This document shows positions 1-12,599 of a stretch of DNA of 62,000 nucleotides, piece by piece. Origin of the DNA: Cryptomeria japonica (lineage: Eukaryota > Streptophyta > Pinopsida > Cupressales > Cupressaceae); assembly GCF_030272615.1 (NCBI RefSeq), contig NC_081408.1, forward strand, positions 406,236,889 to 406,298,888, read 5' to 3'. Within the stretch, counting starts at the first letter, position 1. The number at the start of each line of letters is the position of its first letter. The notes under the pieces were generated by a model, which was not told the DNA's origin, made no database searches, and saw only the letters and a program-made list of their open reading frames with translations. A program made the translations under genes and the position numbers.

Positions 1-432
1 TAAGAGACTTCATACATTTTTCACTTTCTTCCTTCATCTTCCTTTTAGGAATGGGAAGAGAGTCTACATACACCTTTGGTTTTGTTTCTTCCTAAGGGGA
101 GGAACATTGTTCGACAATCATGGTCCATCATCTACATCTAGTTTTGAGCATCAACCATTGGTACAGTTGGCTACTTTGAGGAAGGCTACATAGTCTTTCT
201 TATCCTTTCTATTTCAGAGAGGGCTTCTTCCTTGCATGGGATTCCTTCTTGTGTCGGGAAACTTATTTTCTTTTCTCTCTTTTGGGGAGGAGTTTTGTCC
301 CACTGGTTTATCTCCTTTACTCCATTTGTGAGAGATTGTTTTGTACATGGGTACCTAACATGGCCTTGTAGTCGGGACCCATATTTTCATCTTTGCATCT
401 TTTCACCCACCTAAGCTATGCTTAAGGGGGGG
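1..432 (+). mobile_element. 3' internal end of an LTR retrotransposon extending left of the window
   Basis: This stretch precedes a G-rich polypurine tract (AAGGGGGGG, 424-432) that directly abuts an LTR start, so it is the 3' end of an element whose body lies off the left edge. Short reading frames are present, but no pol domain is recognisable. Assignment rests on the PPT and LTR junction only. Confidence 0.6.
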
Positions 433-886
433 TGTTAGTGTAAGTTTATATATTTATTTTTATCCTACACATTATTAAACATACTTAGGTTATATTAGGA
501 TGGTTTATGTGAGGACATGTGGCATAGTCCTACATTCACATGTGTCATTCACATCCACATTTGGGTGGTTAAATGTCACACCCTCTTTTGAACTCATTTG
601 CCACCTCCCCATAACCATTTGTTTATCCCTACCTGAGTTGGTTTACCACATGTTTTACATTTTCCAAGTAGGCACAACTCCCACCTAATTTGGTTATTTG
701 GGAGTTATTACTTATCTTGGAATTATATGCTCATATTTTTCTATATAATCAACACTCATCTCTCCCTTATGAGCTAATCCAATTGAGCACATATCAGCTC
801 AATCAGTACAAGGGAGTGTTGATCCTTATTGTATCATTTGGAGAGTGATAATATCATTATTATAGTTATTTCACCATATTCTAACA
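433..886 (+). repeat. 3' LTR, 454 bp, TGTTAG...CTAACA
   Basis: The segment starts with TGTTAG right after the polypurine tract and ends with CTAACA, giving perfect 6-bp inverted termini. No primer-binding site follows it, so it is the 3' rather than the 5' LTR. The next bases (TTCAT, 887-891) would be one copy of the target-site duplication; its partner is outside the window. The element inserted into the gag-pro pseudogene that follows. Confidence 0.65.
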
Positions 887-2769
887 TTCATACTCTCTGT
901 TGCTCTCATGTAGAAGGTTGATCTTGGTTTTGCAGGTGATCCTGGGAGATTGAGTCCATCAGTGACTTTGACAAATGATCCATCAGGCGCCTTAATAGTC
1001 TTCCTAGAGTCAAAGGTGATGGAAGATTCAAGTTTAGGTTTGGTTTTTTCTATTAAGGTTCACAACATTGTTAGATTCCATGCCTAAGTAATTAGAAGTA
1101 AAGATAAATTTTTTAGACTCAACCACATTAGCAAAATGAGAAGCCAAAGGATCGATGAAGATTTGGAAATTTTGACGAGGAGATGCTACAAACTCATTTC
1201 CTTTATCATTCACACCTACCATAAATATGATATTGAAATCAATAAGATCTTGAATCTTATTTCTCAATTTGTAACATTTTATCATGATCTTCTTGACGGT
1301 GATATTGGCAAAAGGGTTTATGGTCAAAATAAGGTGGTAGAGGCTTAAAGATGTCTATAGGTTTGATGGGAGGAATTTGCAACACATTAGCATTCATAAA
1401 TATAAGCATTATACTATGCAAAAAATCAGAAAGAGGAGTTAATTCTTTTCTAAAGTATTTGGATAAAGGGGCCACACCTGGTGTTGTGGTTGCCACTTGT
1501 GTGTTTATATGATTGTAAGTGATCAATGATTTTGATGAATACTTTGTTTTGTTTTTTAAACTTGTTGAATGATTATTGAGTGCTCTCATTCTTATCAACT
1601 AGAGCCATTGAAGTAGAAGATTCAAATTGGCACACTTAAGGTTGATAGTTATGAAGTACTGCACACAATTGTGTGAAAGATATAAATTCACAAAGCAAAA
1701 GCTTATCTCTAATATCCTTTTGCAAATTAGAAATAAAAATTCTTTGAACACCAGCATCATGCACATAATAAGCAATTTGTGAATGCAAATGTTTATATCT
1801 ACCAATAAAATCAGTCACTTTTTCTCTAATTCCATACTTAGAATGAATTAAATCAATCAAAGTAATTTGAGGATCTATGTTATTTTGAAATTTTTGAATG
1901 AATGCATTAGAAAATTGTGAAAGAGAAGTGATATAACAAGGAGGCAAAGAGAAATACCATTTAAAGGATTTATCTATGAAAGTGCGACCAAATTTTTTTT
2001 TCATGAGTCTATGATCATTAGAGAAATCATTACACAAAGTTTGGAATTTTTTCACATGAGTCAAGGGGTCACCTTTTCCAATGTATACCTTCAATTGAGA
2101 AATTTCTACATTCTTAGGAGAAACCACACAAACCACATCATCAAATTGTGGGATAGCTACATCATATGTGGGGACATTCAATTTAGATTGGTTTAAAGAA
2201 GCCAATTGTTGTTGTAAGGATGAGACAATTTAAGCTAGGTTACTGATGGTGGCTTTAGTGGATGAGTTAGAATTGAACATGTTGTATTTTGATGGAAGTG
2301 TAATATTGTGATAGGTAGGTGGAGTTTGAGAATAAGGAGGTGGAATATTATGATATGTGGGTATAAGAGATGGTTAGGAAACAAATGTAAGGATAAAAAA
2401 AGGAGTTATGTAGGAATATTGATTAATAGGATTGCCCCCATGACTAACATGTTTAGGATCAACATTTTGTGTAGAGGTAGTCATGATAGAAGATGTATAT
2501 GTAGACACATTTGACAAGGATGTAGGCATAGGAATGGAATGCTCAACATGATTTATAGGATTAGGGTAACCAAGAGCTTCAACACAACTTTTTATAGGCA
2601 TAATATTCATATCAATAATATGAGAAATGCTATGTAACACTTCTACATCTATCTTTTCACTTTGAATCATTCTCTTCAACCCTTCAATCAAGGATATTGC
2701 CTCACTATTCAGGAGTTCTTGACCCATCCATTGTTGAAACTCATCCAACACATTGTCAAGCTTCCCCAT
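887..2769 (-). pseudogene. gag: Ty3/gypsy gag (with start of pro) pseudogene
   Basis: The reverse strand encodes a decayed retrotransposon Gag. The start is the ATG at 2769 (MGKLDNVLDEF). A proline-rich linker follows, then a recognisable Retrotrans_gag core at about 2205-1636 (for example YIGKGDPLTHVKKF and SLSQFSNAFIQKF). A YCxYHxxxxH-type zinc-binding remnant lies near 1300 (FCQYHRQEDHD) with a leucine-rich tail. A frame change near 1260-1290 separates the zinc motif from its continuation, and several stops interrupt the rest. Coding similarity (FDSRKTIKAPDGSF) runs on to about 920, where it is cut by the LTR at 886. No RT or integrase remains, so the protein cannot function. It resembles Tat/Athila-type plant gypsy Gag. 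Confidence 0.75.
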
Positions 2770-5499
2770 CCTACTTAAGCTATGTATGCTTTTATAGGAA
2801 TTCTTGTGCTACAATGTGTTTATGATAGCGTGACTTGCATAATTATCAAGTAGTTAAGGCATAGGTTTATTATTTGTATACCTAGGTGCACGTTTGGTAA
2901 ACTTATATATGATTGATTTTAAAGACATGTTGATGATTCTTTATTATGATTTGCTAGCTATGAAATGCCATCTTTTTATAAACTCGTGATCATAATTGTT
3001 TTCTTTGGAAAGAGATGCATGAAGTTATTTTCATGATTGTGTAATCATCAATTAGGTATGCAATGCATGCTCTCATAAAAATATGTTTTAACTATTACAC
3101 ATTTAATCTTGATACATTCTTGTATCATCTCCATGTTTGGAATAAATTCACTTTGCATTTACCTCCTGGAATAAATGTGATTAAGATGATTTTGAGATCT
3201 TAAAATGATTTTAGATAGTTAAGAAAGGATTGTTGCTTCTATCTTCATATGTGTGATAGATGCATCTTGTGTGTCATAATAATGTTACATTAGTGATAGA
3301 ATATGGATATATCATGCTAGTTGCAAAAATTTCATTACTTTTTCTAGCATCACATTACTAGTCTTCCTCGTGTTGGGTTGGGTATTAATCGTGTCATGAA
3401 ATATTTTGGGGAAGTGTAACTACTTCATGGTAGGGTGGAAACATGCTCCAACAATGTTCTTGCCCATGATGTGCCCGAGGAAGATATATGTTGGGAGTTT
3501 CTATTAGGTTGGTCTTCATATTTGGTGCATTAAATATCTATTTTAATTGACCTTGTGGTCTTGTTATCACCTAAACCTGCACCCTATTGCTAAGCTATCA
3601 ACTCAGTAGGTTTATGACACATGGGAACACTCCTAGGCCTGTGGGTTGGCTAAAATTAGAGTGAGCCTCCAAAGAAAGATGGTTCTTGAGGAACTTCACT
3701 TGATTTTAACCATTCTAATGATTATGTAGAGAAAAGGGTAAGGAAGAAAAACATGTAAATGAAACCTAGGTCTAAAGGTGATGCACCAAATGATGTTATG
3801 AACCTTACACAGATTACAACACACAAAATTATAGTAATAAAACTTATTCCCGCACAACTCAAAACTCATATACTTTGCACTAATAATTCATAAGAAGGTT
3901 AAGCATGCACAACTTTAAAAGGAGAAAAGATATTTTTCTCACAACTCAGACTGATTGCATTATTAACACAACTCATAACCTGCAAATGTAAACACACTTT
4001 CTCTACATAAAGGTACTACCTATGATATACAATTATAAGGAAAAAGATATCACAAAAATATTGCATCAAATACTAAGTACACAATTTCAGAAAAAAGATT
4101 GAGAAGGCAAATCTTTTACTCTAAAAATGGTGTTGAAATGTTGTATTAGTCACTGAAATGAGTTACAAACTTTAATCTTCTGCTCAAGAACTCATAAAAG
4201 TTACAACTAGCATAGGATAACTAGTAAGAACTAACTCCAAAAATGAAGTTAAGACCATGCTTATTCTTTTTCCCAATCAGTTACATGAAAATAGGGGCTT
4301 AACCTCCATGGTTGAATTCAACCATAAACCCTAAAATCTAGCTTAAATTTCTTTCAAAAGAGCTTCAAATGGATGAAAAAATCAATCTTGACTTTTTCAA
4401 ACATAATGAATCATTAAATTATCCTCAAAACACTCCTAATTGCCCTCAAAAGAAAACAAACCCCTATATACGCTCCTTATGTTTTCAAACTAATTCAACC
4501 TCCCCTATATCTTTGCCACACATGCCCTATATATTTGGTACTTTCTCAAACACTTGGCTAAAATATGTTGCACCCTTTCTACTTGCATTTAAAATAGAAA
4601 TCTTGACTTGGTGATTTATAAAACATCACTTGTCAAGTGCTTTAAATTTCAAGCAAATCCAAAATTACAAGAGAATTCGACCACCTAAGAGTCAAAGAAG
4701 AAACATGTTATAAAAACTCTATCGTGGCATGCATAAGATAAAATATTAAAAGGCATAAAACATAAAATTCTTAGCCCATGATATGTATTAATTGACATGT
4801 AATAAATTTTGTTCTTAAAATAAAACGCAAATGCCTAAGTTTTCATCGACTTTTAAGGGTAAATGAAAACCCTAGCCTCTCATTATTCTCTTCCATTTTG
4901 TTTCTTGGTTTGATTTCTCTGCATGATATGTCACCATGAGGGTTTGCCCTCAAGGGTTTTCTGGGAAATTTTGCAGATGATTTTGCTTGGATTCTCACGT
5001 CCATCCATAGGTATGCTTGTAAAAAAGAAAGTTCTGTGTTGGATATCGTACTTGATAATCTGAGAAAAGTTGAGTTTGAATATTCAAGATCGATAAGAAA
5101 TCCATTTTGATTATTCTTTATATTCTCAAAAAATATTGCTTTGCAAGGAAAATGCAGAATACTGTTTTGAGCTTCGGGATTTTGATAATAACAACCATCA
5201 TGACTGTGATTTCTTTGTTTGTCAAAACATGATGAACTCTGCAACAAAACTTCTAAAGCTCTGTAACTTTGTGCTATGAAACATATCAGCTTTCTCTACA
5301 ATATTTTTCAAATGACTTGTATATTTTGCTAATGATAACAATAATATTGATTCTTGGGGTGGCATTGTGTTGCTGGCAGCATACCTATCATTGATACATA
5401 ATATTGTAACAACTCTGAAAGCTGGCTATACCTCTATGGAAAGTTTTCATAACAATAAGATTAACTCTTTCACCATACCTCGAGTCTGTCATCAAAACT
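2770..5499. other. A+T-rich stretch without a recognisable gene
   Basis: No conserved coding region is visible on either strand. The first part is probably the 5' leader of the reverse-strand gypsy element just described, but I could not find a clear primer-binding site or LTR boundary. A 134-codon reverse frame at 4843-5247 has no recognisable motif. Confidence 0.5.
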
Positions 5500-5504
5500 C
5501 ATTG

Positions 5505-6759
5505 TGTTGGCATTATGGATGAATTAATTATGTGTTGCATTGATTTTTTGTCATTGATGTCAACACTAGCTATTATGGTTGGTTATCGGTAGAAGATATA
5601 GTGTTACCAGCATAAGAGACTATCTGTTGGACACTTCCGACATGTTTGGATCAGTGATGTTTGATTTCATGTGTTATATGCTCCATGAGCATGTTTTGGT
5701 CAGTTGGTATTGGCTTGGTAGTCAGATGCTATCATACACTCTGGTAAACCCTTACCAGCACTATTTTAAAGCTTACCGATAGAGCTTTCATTGAGGAATC
5801 ATGACAAGATGCATAGTTGGTGTTGGTGCAGCTTCTTCATGGATTTCAGGATGTTGAAGATGTTCTTTGATCATGATTCAACTGTTTGAAGATATTTCTT
5901 TGGTGTGGTGGACCCAGATTAGGTCCAGTACCTATCTAGGTTATGGACCGGTATCATGCTAACGTCTACTCTACACGTTACCGGGATGCCTTGAGATGAT
6001 TTATGGATTTGTTATTATTGTTTTGGTCTTAAGCCGACATGACATGTCATTGTAATATGGAATTATGTAATGATCTTATCGTAATATCTTTAGGTGGTCG
6101 ACCTAATCGGTTTAGGCCTTAGGATTTGTATAAATAAGAGGTAGAAACTCTTTGTAAAGTGTCATGGTTATTGGAAAGGTCATGGTCAAGGAATGTAATG
6201 TGTGAATATTGTAATATCATTCAGGCAGAGGAGATGGTCGATCATTGGTGATCAAATTGGATTCAGAAGAGGATTTAGTCCTCTGACATTGAGCTTAACC
6301 GAGACTCTAATCAGGCATGGTAGATGCTATTTCTAGCAGCTCACTCTATTGGATTGTTGTCCATTTATCTTGAGATGGTTGTAGCCTCTCTGTAATCAGT
6401 GGGACTCTTTTGTAATGAGAAGTACGCTCTAGGCAGTGTGCCTTCCTGCAAGTGTAGGCCCCTTATTGTAACACATACTTTCTGAGAAGTATCATTTGAC
6501 TGTGGGTAGGCTTCCCACCGTGGTTTTTCCCTTTCTGGGTTTTCCACGTACAAATCATGGTGTTATGTGGTATGGTTGCTTTGCATTGACTATCTGGTTA
6601 ATTGTTAATTTGTATTGTTTATCAATATCTGTTCCTACCGGCATCTGTATGTACTTTATCGGTACTTGATTTGTTTAAGGTTGTATTGTGGATTAAAAGT
6701 TACAATCTGTTAACAACTGATTCACCCCCCTTCTCAGTTGTTCACCAGTTATCCTAACA
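5505..6759 (+). mobile_element. Solo copia-type LTR with perfect TSD
   Basis: The 1,255-bp segment begins TGTTGGCATT and ends CCTAACA. It is flanked on both sides by CATTG (5500-5504 and 6760-6764), a perfect 5-bp target-site duplication. No internal region is present, so the element recombined down to one LTR. Its 3' third shares blocks with the LTRs of elements D and E: a CTTAACCGRNACT-like block, GCTCTAGGC, CTTCCTGCAAGTG, a GTGGTTTTTCC block and a CACCCCCC-TCTCAG terminus. It therefore belongs to the same broad copia group. Confidence 0.85.
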
Positions 6760-6764
6760 CATTG

Positions 6765-8507
6765 TTCGATGATTTCTCAAAACTTCCAATTTGTTGTTCA
6801 TAGTGCTATCTAAATAATCTTGAATGCTCATGTGTTTGTGTCACTATTCTCAACTCTGTCTTGTGCTATCTAGGTTTCTTATCTTCTTTTGACTGTCAAA
6901 ATATTACTCATACATAGCCATTTGTCTTTCTTGTTAGCTGTGCATGATGGATTATCTCTTTAATGATTGAGAGTGCCTACAAAACTATCTTTATTGACCT
7001 CTAGATTGTCAAAGTCTTGCTGTGACTTCTGTGATTTTCTTTTCTTGGACTGCTCCTAAATACCATAACCAGCTATTCCAAATAATTCATAATTGTATTT
7101 TGAGCTAGCAATACTTTGTATGATAAAGACTGTGATTTTGAAGATAATTTCATTGTCTCCTAAAGACGAAATCACTTCCCTCACTGTATTCTTTCATTAT
7201 TGAAGTTCTTCAAACAATGACTTATAATGAATCAAACAGATTGTATCTTGACAAGAAATAAACTGTTCCTTAGCATTGCTTAATGATTTGATATCTTGTG
7301 ACTTCTTTTCATTCACTTTTTGAATAAAGGAAATCTTTATGCCTGGTTTTGAACATTGACTGCACTATAGACCTTTAATGTCTTAACCAGTGCACCTTTG
7401 AAGGGCTTCTCTTAATGTGTCATGTGTATGACTGAACTTGTTTCTATTCTTAACTGTTGTTGCCAATGGTTTGGTTACATTGTTTGGATCTTCTTTGAGT
7501 GTCATCTCTGTCAGACTACTTCTTAGGTTATGAAAACTATCTTTTCATTGTTTTTTGTATTGATACCATGTAATCTGCCTATGATTTACTTTTTGAAGAT
7601 GTTGGCTTGCTCTTGGCTGCTCAATAGTCATGATAACTGTACTCGTTGTCACTGTGTATAATACTTCTCTCTATTGTTTAATCTCAATATTTTTCACCCT
7701 TCATCATTGTGTTTGCCTTTCATTTGATAATGGTCTTTTTAAATTTTACTATCTGTTAGTGAACGGATTTTGCCTTTCTTAAAATGATCAATTTGAAACT
7801 TTGTCGCCTTCTTTGAAGACAAGTGTTCAACTAAATAGTTGGGCAAGTGTTATATAAACCACTTCCCTCTAAATTTTCCATAGGTACAGCTCCCTATTTT
7901 AGTTATTCAAGGAATAATCTAATTAATTTTATTTGAGTAGTATGCATTTAACCTGAAAGCATGTAAGGCTGCCTACTTCATTCTTGGATGAGAGGCCAAT
8001 ATTTCACACATACTTCTGAGAAACACTATCTTTCCAATACAAGAGATGGAAGTAACTGAAACAAAGTTTAGAACACCATTTCAACAATTTAGATAAGAAA
8101 AGATCAAATAAAAGAAACCAAATCTATTCTCAAACACAAATCATTTCCTAAAAACAAACACTCGAAGGAAGGGGTACCAAATTTTTTATTTTTTTTTCTG
8201 CAATAGAAAGGTCATTACTGTTATTTGATTAGATAAGCATATACAAAGATATGTGTCTACACAGATTCAAAACCCACTGATTTTCCTTCTCCCCCCAAAA
8301 ATAGTATGATCTTTATATATATATATTATGCGACAAAGGCATGATAATACATCTATAAATCCTTTCCAATTCCAGATTTCAAAACCAATCTGATCCTTCC
8401 TTCCCACAGGATTTTTACAAAACAGAAGAAACACCAAAACCAAAAATTAACTAAAATTCTTTACATAATCTAACCCCTATCCTATCTATCTTCCTTCAAT
8501 TTATAGT
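6765..8507. other. Non-coding T-rich stretch
   Basis: No gene is recognisable. The composition (many TGACT, CTGT and CTTTG words) resembles 12720-14160 on the other side of gene A, but I could not align the two by eye. On the reverse strand an AATAAA (8185-8190) lies about 460 bases past the stop codon of gene A and could serve as its polyadenylation signal. Confidence 0.4.
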
Positions 8508-8553
8508 TGTTAGAACAGGGGAGGTCTCCCTGAAAACTCGACCTCCCCTAACA
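8508..8553 (-). repeat. Strong hairpin downstream of gene A
   Basis: GGGGAGGT (8518-8525) is followed 15 bases later by its exact complement ACCTCCCC (8541-8548). Outer arms TGTTAG and CTAACA extend the stem past a small bulge. It lies about 100 bases beyond the stop codon of gene A on the same strand, so it would fall in that gene's 3' UTR. Its role is unknown. Confidence 0.55.
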
Positions 8554-8650
8554 GTTATGAAACTAACAAGATATATTTGGAACAGATGTTCTGAAGTCTT
8601 TGCATTAATATGAAAATTACATAAACAAAGTCAGAGCCTGAATCAACGCA

Positions 8651-11600
8651 TTATGTCATTTTCCCATCATCATCTTCTTCTCCACTTTCCTGGGCGTCGT
8701 GGGCGGTCGTGAGTTCCTGGATTATAGATTGGTTCAGAACCTTAATCGCATTGAGCTTTGCCTTCACCGCTTCCTTGTTCCACCGGTGTTTTACCATCTT
8801 TTCGACATGTTTTGGTAACTTATCATTACCAATAAAGGTCATAGACTCAATCCGAGCAACCTGTGTTATATCCTCAGGAGCGAAATTACCCTTGGCTTTG
8901 ATTTTCTCCATGTATATTCGGAAAACTTTTATCGCATCCTACGTGTTCAGCCCGCAAATTTCCAACTGCCAATCATGGTTAGGGTTAACCACCTTGTTGT
9001 CATACACAGAAGTCTTAGCCTCGGAGATCACAGATTTGAAGGTAAGCACCTGCCACATTATGGTCTTCTTCAGCACGGAGAGTTGGCATTCATTTGTCAC
9101 CAACTTGATTGAATGTTCTGTCAGAAATTGGGTAACTCCATACTCTTCTATTTTCGTGAACATTGACAAGACGTTCTCCCATTTGTGTTCCTCTTTCACC
9201 CATGGCAAGATCTGATTTTGAACTTCTACGATGAGGCTCTGTATTTCATCACATAACTTCTGGGAGTCAGTGATATACTTCCCTCCATCCTTGACTATTC
9301 CTTCAATCCATCTCTCCATGACCTCTACAATACTTTTGGCCTGTTGAACCTGGCTCATTAAGTTTTTATTTTCTGGTGAAGTAGGGTCAAAGTTTTTCGT
9401 AGCATGAGATATAGGGAGTGCCCCAAAACAACCAATGCTATCAATGAACTAAGCAAGAATATTTATGTGTTGCTTTAGCTCTCTCTTTTCCTGTCCGTCT
9501 TTCTCCGATATGGTGAGCATTTTCTTTGCCGATACTTGGAAGAAATGATTGTCTGAGTCCCTACTCATATTTCCCAGCTCCACCTTAGTGATCTCAAAAT
9601 AATCTGCACTGGCCTCCTTATTTTCATCCTTAGGCTTGTATGAGGCAATTTCAGCCACCCATTTTCCAGTTCTTTCATCATTATCTAGACGAGCAACAGT
9701 TTTGAACTTTTTTGGCTTGGGCCCCTTCTCAGTATATTTCACAACCATCTCCTGAATTGGAATAGTCATAGGAAGGAAAATCCACTTTTTGTTTACCGAA
9801 GTAGTTAACCACTTGGGAGTTACACTGGATTTGGTTGTTCCTTTGATGGCTTTCAAAGGTGGTGTCATTGCTACGGTTACCGTATGGGAGTCCAGGGCAT
9901 TTGCAACATTGCTATCCAGGTCTTCAACTTCAAAAATTTGAGTATCAAGAATCGTATCCTTCACCTCTGCATCTTTAGCGTGATCCATCCTTCTTTGAAC
10001 AACACTTCATGACCGGGTATGTCGAGGAGTACAGAAACCCAAAGTTGAATTAGATTTGTGTCTAACCTGAGGCGGCTTTTTATCTTTACTTGCATGAATA
10101 GGCATTAAAGCATTATTAGAAAAACGCTTTGGTGAACACAGATGAACCTCATTACTTCTCGCAGAATTAGACTTGATGCCTAATTTCACTGCTTTCTTCC
10201 TAGCAACCCACGCCGCAGTTCTCTCCAAAATGCCTTTGGTTCTTAGTTGTATATCATCTTCCTCTTCCTCATCCCAGTTAATTGAAGGCATCTCAATTTC
10301 TGCACGGGCTAAGTATCCGGGTTCAAACAGTTCCAGATAATCCTCTTCGAGCCCTTTAATGTCCAGCTTTACCTGAAGTGAAATAACTTGTTCTAATACC
10401 ATCCTCATGTTTCCCCTTTTGAACACCTCGAGTTCATCAGTACAATCTTCCCAGAAATCCTCTAACTGTGGCATTGGGAGATATGACATTAGACCAAGAC
10501 TTCGAGAAAAACCCTTATTATCAAAACCTTTTCTTTCAGGATACAGAGAAAAGTTGAAATTCTTGAGATCTGCTCCAATGCTCAAGGCATCCGACATTGA
10601 ACTGCATGACAACACACCTAATTGGTTGGGGAAATGACTCTCCCATTTATCCCTCGGTTGCGCCTTTTTAACCACAGAGGTCAACTGCCTACATATCTCT
10701 ACTAAAATAAAGCAATCTGAACAATAATGAGGGAGTTTGAAGGGTTCCTCTTCAAAGCCACCTATTCTTATATAGCAGAAACGAGGAAACTGAATAAAGA
10801 AACTACCAAACCTCCATATCAATGTTTGTGCATCCTCAGAGATTCTTTTGGTTTTCATACTTTTCAATTCATAACACAAGTCACCCAGAAAATCATTATG
10901 TACCCTTCTGAAATCCTGCAAGGCGTTATCCTTTTGCAGCATGGGGTAGAAATCATACACGGGAACATCCTCCTCAGTGAGCTGTCTTGGTATCCCAACT
11001 AAATCCTTAACACACGCCAAACAGTATACAAGATACGATGACATGAAGAAATTCTGCTTAAATTGTTTAGCCATACTCAGTTGCTCCCTCATTGAATCGA
11101 CAATCAGTTCTGCCCAATCAAGGTATTGCTTCCCCTCTAGTATGAGCTGCACATAACAATAAATCCAGTCGTCGAAACTGTAGGCTTTTGCAAAGCCTTT
11201 GACTCGGTGCAACAAAAGCATGACATCATGAATGTGAGGTAGCATGTGATTCTTATTGGGATTCTTGGGCAACCTGGAACCCCCCCTTTGAGGAACCTTC
11301 AGCCAGTATTTTGCTACATTATTTCGGTGTTCGGTTCTGTCCGCATTGAACTCGTTGATTGACTGAGCAGGGGAAAAATTGGAGAACTGGTAATCAGGTA
11401 TCTTGAAGATGGAGGAAATTACTTCATGGTTTATAGCAAGAAGGGTTTCACCATCATCTCTTCTAATGGTCTCAGAGACTGGATCATACCTAGCGATACA
11501 TTCCCTAACCAATTCTGGGCACAAGATAGCTGGGGGAAAATCTGCTGCCTCTATGAGACCGCTACTCAAAATCTCCACACCAAAAGAACCATCAATTCCC

Positions 11601-11719
11601 TTGAATACCCTTTCTTTTAGAACTTCAAGATTTTCCCCTTTAAGGTCAGTATCGCTAACTATGGGCTCTGTACATGCTAGGCTAAAAACATTCCCGAACA
11701 AGTGCAGTGTGGAATTCAT
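8651..11719 (-). pseudogene. Gene A: large plant protein of unrecognised family, one frame with three in-frame stops
   Basis: One reading frame of 1,023 codons runs from the ATG at 11719 to a stop at 8651 with no frameshift. It is interrupted only by TGA at 10007-10009 (codon 571), TAG at 9449-9451 (codon 757) and TAG at 8939-8941 (codon 927). Protein-like sequence continues in frame across each stop. All three are one transition away from Arg, Gln or Trp codons.

Notable residues are IFKIP (104-108), HRVKG (171-175), DWAELI (201-206), FFMSSYLVY (224-232) and FIQFPRFCYIRIGGF (308-322). An acidic run near residue 500 is followed by a basic stretch, and the C-terminal third is helical and charged. 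There is no signal peptide. The 104-327 core aligns with gene BC. I recognise no named domain; the overall pattern faintly recalls a plant transposon-associated protein family. It could be a recently dead gene, or a live one if the stops are assembly or allele differences. Confidence 0.6.
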
Positions 11720-11921
11720 AATGCAAAGTGAGAAGTTTTATTTTGTTGCAGCAACCCTACTACGAGAGAAGAAATATAGGAAAACATTACTGGGAGAACG
11801 AGAAAGGGACTCACCTTCACAGTTGAGCAAATAGACGACTATCAGCGATTAATACCTCTATCCAGGAAAAATAACACCACAACAACAAGGAACAAATTTT
11901 CAGAGAACTTATCATTCATAC

Positions 11922-12030
11922 CTTATAGCGAGGGCAATGATACGGAAGTATTAAGTGCAATAATTCCAATTGTCAATTTGAGTGTGTTAAATTTGTGGAT
12001 TAGACATCGCACGCATGCATTAAATGCATG
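11922..12030 (-). promoter_or_regulatory. Promoter-like region of gene A (TATA and RY-type palindrome)
   Basis: On the reverse strand TATAAG (11922-11927) lies about 200 bases upstream of the ATG of gene A. About 90 bases further upstream is a near-perfect palindrome, CATGCATTAAATGCATG (12014-12030), containing two CATGCA words. CATGCA is the core of the RY element bound by B3-type seed regulators in plants. Spacing fits a promoter, but this is motif evidence only. Confidence 0.3.
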
Positions 12031-12180
12031 GCGGCATTTTTAAAGTAACCGCCCATTCCTGAAATGATTACGTGCTTTGAAAAGACAACAATTGACATCA
12101 CTTAAGATATGGTTCACCTTCCTCATATTTGGCAATCAATGCACCATCAAATCATTTAACCCACGGGACCCACCAACTTT

Positions 12181-12598
12181 GAACATATATGAACATCCTG
12201 AACAAAACTTCATTGGGGTTCAAGTAGTTCAAGGTGTACGTTGCGCTCAAGGAAAATATTTGTGGAGAATATTAATTACGCCAAGTTGCTGACCATTTGT
12301 GCTATGTTGAACATGTTGAACACATTTGAACCTCTTGAACTTGGTTCAATGAGTTCAACGCCCGGAGAGAGATGATGTAACACATTACCGAACAAGAAAA
12401 CTTTAAAGAGCCGCTGCAAGACACTTAAAGAAAAGATTAGTATGAAAACTTCCCTGAACACCTAGGAACCTGTGGAACCTAAAAGAACCTGTTGAACCCG
12501 GTTCAAGATAGTTTTATGTGTTCACAAAGTTCAACCAATTACTAAAACTCGACATTTTTGATTGAAAGACGATTTTCAAATGGACTAAGGGCTTGAAC
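12181..12598. promoter_or_regulatory. Cluster of TTGAAC/GTTCAA motifs upstream of gene A
   Basis: More than fifteen copies of TTGAAC, GTTCAA or close variants (GGAACC, TGAACA) occur in about 400 bp, grouped at 12181-12232, 12307-12357, 12455-12534 and 12592-12598. Two form palindromes with a 3-base spacer, TTGAACnnnGTTCAA, at 12335-12349 and 12492-12506. Such paired half-sites suggest binding of a dimeric protein. The region sits 260-700 bases upstream of the putative TATA of gene A. Confidence 0.4.
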
Positions 12599-12599
12599 C

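Noticed and set aside
4843-5247. Reverse-strand 134-codon frame
   Set aside because: No recognisable motif, no paralogue in the window and low-complexity surroundings; probably chance.
11757-11817. Possible 5' UTR intron of gene A (AAG/GTGAGT donor at 11814, TCTCGTAG acceptor)
   Set aside because: The resulting intron would be only about 55 bases, shorter than normal plant introns, and no other acceptor is convincing.
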